Source: Candidatus Sabulitectum sp. (GTDB lineage: Bacteria > Fermentibacterota > Fermentibacteria > Fermentibacterales > JCC-6). From it: a DNA stretch of 7,017 nucleotides. Below, in pieces: positions 1-4,804 of this stretch. The first letter of the stretch is position 1, and each line of letters starts with the position of its first letter. The DNA lies in NCBI GenBank assembly GCA_029934845.1, contig JAOZLN010000080.1, positions 1,900 to 8,916 on the forward strand, written 5' to 3'. A model generated the notes under the pieces. The model made no database searches. It saw only the letters and a program-made list of their open reading frames with translations, and was not told where the DNA came from. A program made the position numbers and the translations under genes.

Positions 1-2276
1 GCATGTTCAATCACATGAGCAGTGGCGTTGCCGTTTTCAAAAGCGTTAGTGACGGGGAAGATTTCGAATTTATTCAGCTGAACCCTGCCGCACAGAGGAT
101 GAACAAAGTCACTGAAGAATTTGTTGCAGGGAAGCGTGTTACTGATGTGTTTCCCGGAGTGATCGGGAACGGGCTTCTTGATATGCTCAGAAAAGTCTGG
201 CGAACCGGGGAGTCAAGTCGTGATGAACCGGTGTTTTACGAGGATGACAGGATATCAGGGTGGCGTGAGCATTTTGTTTACAAGCTTGATACCGGAGAGA
301 TCGTGGCCATTTTTAACGATGTTACATCACACAAAGAGGCAGAACTTGCCCTGGAAGAAAAAGAACTGTATTACCGCACCCTGCTTCACTCGCTGCACGA
401 TAATATTATTGTTATTGACAGTGATTACAGGGTTGTGGATGTGAATAACTCTTTTCTGGATAATACCGGATACAACCGGAAAGAGGTAATAGGGCGGTTC
501 TGTTACGAAGTAGCCCATTCAAGCAGCGTTCCATGCCATGAGAATGAAAACAACGATTGCCGGTTGCTGGAAGTGTTTGAAACCGGTGAAACGATTTCCA
601 GCAGGCACATTCATATGGATTCAGGCGGTATTGCCCGGTACTATGATGTTCTGCTCTCCCCTTTGAAAGGCACAGACGGCAAAGTTACCCATGTTATAGA
701 AGCATTGCGTGATGTTACTGATATAGTGGAAGTGCAGAAAGAAAGAGAGTTGCTGGTAACTGCCATCGAACAGTCAGCAGAGACCATTGTAATTACAGAT
801 ATTGAAGCAGTAATACAATACACAAACCCTGCCTTCGAGCAGATTACCGGGTACACCCGAGCCGAGGCTTATGGTCAGAATCCCAGGGTTTTACAAAGTG
901 GAGAACATGATCCTTCCTTTTACAGGGAATTATGGAACACTCTCACCGGTGGCAATACCTGGAGCGGTCGATTCATCAACAAAAAGAAGAATGGAACACT
1001 GTACACCGAAGAGGCAACGATCACACCTGTGCTTGATAGCTCTGGCAAAATTATAAGCTATGTTGCGGTAAAGCGTGATATCACAGCGAATTTAAAACTG
1101 GAACAACAATACAGGCAGTCGCAGAAAGAGGAATCCATTGGACGCCTTGCAGGTGGGATTGCCCACGATCTTAACAACCTGCTTACTCCTATTCTGGGAT
1201 ACAGTGAACTGCTGCTGGGTGATTTTGGCCCTGGGGATTCGCGAAGAGATTCTGTAAATGAAGTAATACACGCAGGGCTTCGGGCAAGAGATCTGGTTCA
1301 TCAGCTTCTGGCTTTCAGCCGAAAGCAGACCCTGAACTACAAACCCCTGAACATGAACAGAATTATTTCCGATCTGGAGAAGCTGCTCAAACGAACAATT
1401 CCGGAAGACATTAAGATTATTTTGAGCCTTTCTGATCACACCACACCTGTTATGGCAGACATAGGTCAGGTAGAACAGGTACTGATGAACCTTGCGGTAA
1501 ACGCCGCAGACGCCATGCCGGAGGGAGGATCTCTGACTCTTGGAACTGAAAGTGTTTTTCTTGAAGAGGAATTCACCAGTCGATACAGCGAGGTTCTTCC
1601 AGGTTCCTTTCTTTTGCTTTCAGTAAGTGATACCGGATGCGGAGTAAGCGAAGAGGTGAAGCAGCACATGTTTGAACCATTTTATTCTACCAAGGGTGAG
1701 CACGGAACAGGGCTGGGGCTGTCTACGGTACAGGGCATTATCAAGCAGCACGGCGGCATTATCGAGGTTCAGAACAGATCCGGTGGGGGCACCGTTTTTC
1801 TTATCTACCTTCCCGCTGCTGTTGAGCCAGTCAGTTTGAACGCCAGCATGGAAGAATCTGTATCGGTACTAACCGGTACTGAAACAATTCTTCTGGTAGA
1901 GGATGATAAGCGGGTCCGGGATCTTACCCTTACTCTTCTCAAACAGCAGGGTTATCTTGTTTTCCCTGCTGAGAGCGGGGCTGAAGCAATAGCTATTGTA
2001 AGATCTTTCCAGGGAAGGATAGATCTGCTGCTTACTGATGTAGTGATGCCCGAGATGAACGGCAAAGAGCTTTTTAAGGCAATCCATAAGATATCTCCTG
2101 ATATCAGGGTTCTTTTTATGTCAGGCTACACAAATGAGATTATTACAAAACACGGAGTTCTTGAAGAAGGGCTGGCTTTTATTCAGAAACCTTTTACCAT
2201 TTACGCCCTTGCAGGCAAGATCCGTAAGGCTCTCGGGCGGAAAGGAGATCGATCATCACAAAGCACTACTCATTGA
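1..2276 (+). CDS. PAS-rich hybrid sensor histidine kinase with C-terminal receiver (5' end outside window)
   Basis: Hybrid two-component kinase. It should autophosphorylate on His and pass the phosphate to its own receiver Asp. Numbering from the ATG at 3, the visible 757 residues contain a PAS domain (about 1-110), a second PAS (about 120-243) with a Cys/His cluster, and a third PAS (about 250-362). HisKA follows, with GIAHDLNN and phospho-acceptor H388. The HATPase has an N box around N496-N500, DTGCG at 543-547, FEPFYSTK at 557-564 and GTGLGL at 568-573. The receiver spans about 628-746, with acidic D634/D635, phospho-acceptor D679, the S707/T710 region and K729-P730. No output domain follows the receiver, so a separate partner is likely. 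No membrane helix is visible. The ATG at 3 sits at the very beginning of a PAS fold, so the true start is almost certainly upstream of the window. Its TGA overlaps the next gene. The signal sensed is unknown. Confidence 0.93.
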   Translation, partial: MFNHMSSGVAVFKSVSDGEDFEFIQLNPAAQRMNKVTEEFVAGKRVTDVFPGVIGNGLLDMLRKVWRTGESSRDEPVFYEDDRISGWREHFVYKLDTGEIVAIFNDVTSHKEAELALEEKELYYRTLLHSLHDNIIVIDSDYRVVDVNNSFLDNTGYNRKEVIGRFCYEVAHSSSVPCHENENNDCRLLEVFETGETISSRHIHMDSGGIARYYDVLLSPLKGTDGKVTHVIEALRDVTDIVEVQKERELLVTAIEQSAETIVITDIEAVIQYTNPAFEQITGYTRAEAYGQNPRVLQSGEHDPSFYRELWNTLTGGNTWSGRFINKKKNGTLYTEEATITPVLDSSGKIISYVAVKRDITANLKLEQQYRQSQKEESIGRLAGGIAHDLNNLLTPILGYSELLLGDFGPGDSRRDSVNEVIHAGLRARDLVHQLLAFSRKQTLNYKPLNMNRIISDLEKLLKRTIPEDIKIILSLSDHTTPVMADIGQVEQVLMNLAVNAADAMPEGGSLTLGTESVFLEEEFTSRYSEVLPGSFLLLSVSDTGCGVSEEVKQHMFEPFYSTKGEHGTGLGLSTVQGIIKQHGGIIEVQNRSGGGTVFLIYLPAAVEPVSLNASMEESVSVLTGTETILLVEDDKRVRDLTLTLLKQQGYLVFPAESGAEAIAIVRSFQGRIDLLLTDVVMPEMNGKELFKAIHKISPDIRVLFMSGYTNEIITKHGVLEEGLAFIQKPFTIYALAGKIRKALGRKGDRSSQSTTH
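2241..2247 (+). promoter_or_regulatory. Shine-Dalgarno for the lipoprotein gene
   Basis: AAAGGAG lies inside the 3' end of the kinase gene. It is 7 bases before an ATC codon at 2255 and 25 bases before the TTG at 2273, which is the first canonical start in that frame after the in-frame TAA at 2225-2227. The spacing therefore favours initiation near 2252-2255, unless the ribosome re-initiates at the TTGA overlap. Confidence 0.55.
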
Positions 2277-2962
2277 TATTCGCACTGCTACTGGCAGTTC
2301 TGTTGATTTTTTCCAGTGGATGCATGCAGGACCTGGGAAAGCTTTTAGAATTTAACGGCGGCCAGCTTTATTACACCTCCACCGTTACCACCGGGGAAGC
2401 TGACAGACTGGGAGAGTATCTGATAGAATCGGGTTTCTTTGATGGTGAGAGAAAGACCGTACAACTCACAAAGCCGGCAGCGGTATACGAATTTCGAATG
2501 GTGGTTCTTGAGGGAATTGAGCAGGATCAGAACTTTGTAAGGATCGCGGTATTCTTTGTTCATGAACTGTCGGAGAATGTTTTTGAAGGAAACCCGGTTT
2601 CCATACATTTCTGTGATTCCCGTATGAATACCCTGCTGGAGATTTCCTATGTTCGGCTTAATCCTGGTGGTGTTAATTATACTTCCACGGTTTCTCTGGA
2701 AGAAGTTAATGCTCTTGGAGAATATCTGGTTCAAAATGGTTTCTTTGATGAGAAAGACATACCTGTGTTGCTCTCGAAAGCTGGTGCGGTGTATGAGTTT
2801 CGCATGATTGTATTGGATGGAACAGAGGAGAATCCTGAAAACCTGACAATACTCAGGAGTTTTGCGGAGGAGATATCCGGTAATGTCTTTAACAACAGCC
2901 AGCTTGACTTTCATTTGTGTGATGACCAGTTCAATACCATTCAGGTAATTGAAGTCCGGTAG
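2273..2962 (+). CDS. Predicted lipoprotein with two tandem copies of an unnamed domain of about 100 residues
   Basis: Function not recognised. From the TTG at 2273 the product is 229 residues: a hydrophobic stretch (2-13), then FSSGC with a candidate lipidated C17, which fits the loose lipobox rule although position -3 is Ser rather than Leu. The mature part is two copies of one domain, about 32-133 and 134-229. Each has YTSTV, LGEYL, GFFD, VYEFRM and a CD pair near its end. The two copies align with a constant 102-residue offset and about 42 of 96 identities counted by eye. I have an impression of similar domains in other bacterial proteins but cannot name a family. The start is uncertain. 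TTG overlaps the kinase TGA (TTGA), giving translational coupling but a signal peptide with no basic residue. Starting at the ATC at 2255 would add six residues including Lys and His, a normal n-region, and suits the Shine-Dalgarno at 2241-2247. Likely co-transcribed with the kinase. Confidence 0.8.
   Translation: MIFALLLAVLLIFSSGCMQDLGKLLEFNGGQLYYTSTVTTGEADRLGEYLIESGFFDGERKTVQLTKPAAVYEFRMVVLEGIEQDQNFVRIAVFFVHELSENVFEGNPVSIHFCDSRMNTLLEISYVRLNPGGVNYTSTVSLEEVNALGEYLVQNGFFDEKDIPVLLSKAGAVYEFRMIVLDGTEENPENLTILRSFAEEISGNVFNNSQLDFHLCDDQFNTIQVIEVR
2366..2959 (+). repeat. In-frame tandem domain duplication within the lipoprotein gene
   Basis: Two units of about 306 and 288 bases (2366-2671 and 2672-2959) encode the two copies of the lipoprotein domain. 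All recognisable motifs are shifted by exactly 102 codons, so there has been no net insertion or deletion between the copies. At DNA level they have diverged, so this is an old duplication and not a recent direct repeat. Confidence 0.75.
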
Positions 2963-3028
2963 TTTCCCGGGCTGTGCTGAAAGAATTGTATGCAGGGTGA
3001 TTGTTATTCCCGAATAATACTTTAATCA

Positions 3029-3394
3029 ATGACAGAGGGTATGAAATTGGTCAAGAAATATAATAATGTAAGTCTAATAGTTGGAATCTTTGGAATCATT
3101 GTTCAGGGTTATGGAACCATCAGCCATATTCCTTTTCTTCAGCTGGCAGGATCGGTTGTGCTGATAGTAGCATTCTATTACTATGCAAAGGCGAAAGGCA
3201 GGCATCCTGCCTTTTGTCTGTTTGGTTTGCTTTCCATTGTTGGGCTGCTTGTTCTGGCAAGCCTGAAAGACAGATCCGGCTCTGAAGAAGTTTCACCTGG
3301 GAAAGGCAATTCAAAAGCATTCCTGATCTTTATCACTATTCTGTTCGCCCTTCTCTTCGCCATTCCATTTGTGAACAGTCTGATCAATCACTGA
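3029..3394 (+). CDS. Small four-helix integral membrane protein, function unknown
   Basis: The product is 121 residues with hydrophobic segments at about 14-33, 36-53, 60-78 and 97-115. A basic N-terminus (KLVKK) and a basic loop after helix 2 (AKAKGRH) suggest that both face the cytoplasm. A polar stretch at about 79-96 (KDRSGSEEVSPGKGNSK) separates helices 3 and 4. The helix 2-loop-helix 3 layout resembles many small uncharacterised bacterial membrane proteins, but I recognise no named family and no catalytic motif. The frame opens just after a TAA at 3023-3025. ATG 3029 is the first start but lacks a Shine-Dalgarno; ATG 3041 (Met5) and TTG 3047 are alternatives, and GAGGG at 3035-3039 is best spaced for the TTG. 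The gene stands 66 bases after the lipoprotein gene on the same strand, so it may or may not be in the same transcript. Confidence 0.7.
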   Translation: MTEGMKLVKKYNNVSLIVGIFGIIVQGYGTISHIPFLQLAGSVVLIVAFYYYAKAKGRHPAFCLFGLLSIVGLLVLASLKDRSGSEEVSPGKGNSKAFLIFITILFALLFAIPFVNSLINH

Positions 3395-3434
3395 TTGTTT
3401 TCACAGGGAAGAGCCGTTGGACCATAGTACCGCA

Positions 3435-4346
3435 TCAGCGTTTGTTTAAAACCATTATTATTTCAGCGGCTATGCTTACAGCGATCTCTGCAGGTGTCTG
3501 GCTTGAGATTGAAATTCCTATTGGTGTATGAACAGAGCTGAGTTCCTTTTCTGTAAAACCAAGGGACTGCATTTCTGCCAGTATGTGTTTTGCGGTAGCT
3601 TTGCTGCCCATCATGCCAAGGTATCTCAAGTTTAAAGTCAGCATCTGTTTTAGTACAACCGAGTCTCCTTCGTGGGAGGCGGTCATGATAACCACAAGGG
3701 CATTTCCGTTGTCTGGTACAATTGATGAGACATCGCTGTAGTTCCTGATTATTTTTTTCCATGCTGCCTGGTTTTCTTCCATTGTCCACACATGTTTGCG
3801 GTCATCAATTACCACCACACGAAGATCAAGTGTATTCATTATTGAAGTAAGGGCAAGCCCGCAGTGACCGCCGCCAAAGATGTAGACAGTCAGGGGAGGG
3901 GTAATTCTCTCATTGTATTTCCAGGAATTCCCAACTGTGTAAAGCCCGGGATCATCAGGAGATACGTCAAGCAGGTTAAGTCCGTTCATGTCTACTTGAA
4001 ACCCCTGTTTTCCTTCCAGCTCATATTCGAAAGGTGAAGGCGGGATCAGAATTATTTTCTGTTTTCCCGAGCAGATCATGCCTGATCCTTCCTGGGGTTC
4101 CGCACTCGCAGTGTGATCAAATGAAACCATACGAGGTTTTTCTTCACCGGAAAGAAGCATTTGCCGGGCTTTCCTGATTACCTGGAATTCCATTGAACCT
4201 CCGCCAACCGAACCTGTGCAGGGACCATCAGGAGGAACTATCATTTTAAAGCCCACCCTGCCTGGACAGCTTCCAGCGATTTCTGCAACAATACACAGAA
4301 CAGACCTCATGGGTCTGGAGCCAAGAAAAAGGTCAAGATTTTTCAT
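3435..4346 (-). CDS. xdhC: XdhC/CoxI-family molybdenum-hydroxylase maturation factor
   Basis: Accessory factor that, in characterised relatives, binds molybdenum cofactor, supports its sulfuration and delivers it to xanthine dehydrogenase; it is not part of the finished enzyme. The 303 residues show the N-terminal XdhC/CoxI part (AGSCPGRVGFKM at 24-35, GSVGGGSME at 45-53, MICSGK at 90-95 with the conserved Cys at 92). A C-terminal Rossmann-like domain follows, with YIFGGGHCG at 155-163, VVIDDR at 178-183, TASHEGD at 222-228, YLGMMGSK at 242-249 and HTPIGI at 273-278, ending in TPAEIAVSIAAEI. The usual CGG of the first domain reads CSG here. The ATG overlaps the upstream gene's stop by 4 bases (ATGA), and AGGGTG lies 8 bases ahead of it, supporting this start. 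It is last in the xdh set, and its substrate enzyme is encoded two genes upstream. Cytosolic, no signal peptide. Confidence 0.92.
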   Translation of the reverse strand: MKNLDLFLGSRPMRSVLCIVAEIAGSCPGRVGFKMIVPPDGPCTGSVGGGSMEFQVIRKARQMLLSGEEKPRMVSFDHTASAEPQEGSGMICSGKQKIILIPPSPFEYELEGKQGFQVDMNGLNLLDVSPDDPGLYTVGNSWKYNERITPPLTVYIFGGGHCGLALTSIMNTLDLRVVVIDDRKHVWTMEENQAAWKKIIRNYSDVSSIVPDNGNALVVIMTASHEGDSVVLKQMLTLNLRYLGMMGSKATAKHILAEMQSLGFTEKELSSVHTPIGISISSQTPAEIAVSIAAEIIMVLNKR

Positions 4347-4804
4347 TTAAATATCACCCTGCTTAATGCGTAGTAAATGGCCATTAGTGATGAAAACACC
4401 GCACTGGAGAAGAACCGCCAGTTCAGAGGGAGCTTGTTCTGAATAATGTAGTTGGCAGCAAAGGCAACAGGCAGGTTAACCGCAAAAGATTTTAGTGCAA
4501 TTGTTAGAATTGACCAGTGAACCATGGAAATCTGTCCCGAAAAGAAAAAGATGAATAGCAGATGCCTGGCGATCCAAAGTGGATTAAAGTAGAGCATTGC
4601 CATAAGAGTTCTCTGCATACCCCTGTATCTCTCATTTATATAACAGAACCATGCTGGGATCTCCAGCGAGTAGATCAACCCCCCAACAACAACCATTCCA
4701 AGTAATCGCTGAACAGAGAACTCATGCATTAAAAGAGCAGCTACTGTGTCACCAAGAGGGTAGATAATAACGCCTCTGGTTATGTCGGATCGTTTATACT
4801 TCAA
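4343..4804 (-). CDS. Polytopic membrane protein within the xdh operon, possibly Mpv17/PMP22-like
   Basis: The product is 153 residues, largely hydrophobic. Likely membrane segments are at about 11-27, 33-55, 74-90, 98-119 and 130-150, giving four or five helices. Recognisable local features are YPLGDTVAALL near the start, FNPLWIARHLL in the middle and LPLNWRFF before the last helix, which ends in a YYALS motif. This order (GD near the first helix, a P-L-x-x-R turn before a last helix ending in aromatic residues and Ser) is reminiscent of Mpv17/PMP22 proteins. That is an impression from pattern, not a demonstrated homology. Function is unknown; transport or membrane anchoring are only guesses. 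The start is the TTG at 4804-4802, which shares TTGA with the xdhB stop. The frame has a TGA four codons earlier, and the next in-frame ATG (Met26) would delete the first helix. Only a weak purine stretch (ACAAGAG) precedes it, so translation is probably coupled to xdhB. Its stop overlaps xdhC by 4 bases. Confidence 0.78.
   Translation of the reverse strand: MKYKRSDITRGVIIYPLGDTVAALLMHEFSVQRLLGMVVVGGLIYSLEIPAWFCYINERYRGMQRTLMAMLYFNPLWIARHLLFIFFFSGQISMVHWSILTIALKSFAVNLPVAFAANYIIQNKLPLNWRFFSSAVFSSLMAIYYALSRVIFK
4355..4360 (-). promoter_or_regulatory. Shine-Dalgarno for xdhC
   Basis: On the minus strand this reads AGGGTG, 8 bases before the xdhC ATG at 4346-4344. It lies inside the end of the membrane-protein gene and fixes the xdhC start despite the 4-base overlap. 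Confidence 0.55.

Noticed and set aside
873..902. LOV-like photoreceptor motif (GQNPRVLQSG) in the third PAS domain
   Set aside because: LOV domains need a Cys in the GxNCRFLQ motif to form the flavin adduct; here that position is Pro, so a light-sensing LOV domain is not supported. The motif is common in ordinary PAS domains.
2954..2972. Stem-loop GTCCGG / CCGGGC across the lipoprotein stop codon
   Set aside because: The stem is only 6 pairs including one wobble, and no T-run follows, so it does not qualify as an intrinsic terminator.
2963..3028. Possible promoter before the small membrane-protein gene
   Set aside because: TAATAC at 3015-3020 could be a -10, but the TTG-type -35 candidates at 2986 and 3001 give spacers of about 23 and 8 bases, neither acceptable.
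3385..3401. Hairpin CAATC-ACT-GATTG followed by TTTT at the end of the small membrane-protein gene
   Set aside because: A 5-pair AT-rich stem with four T is too weak to call a terminator, although it sits where one would be expected between converging genes.
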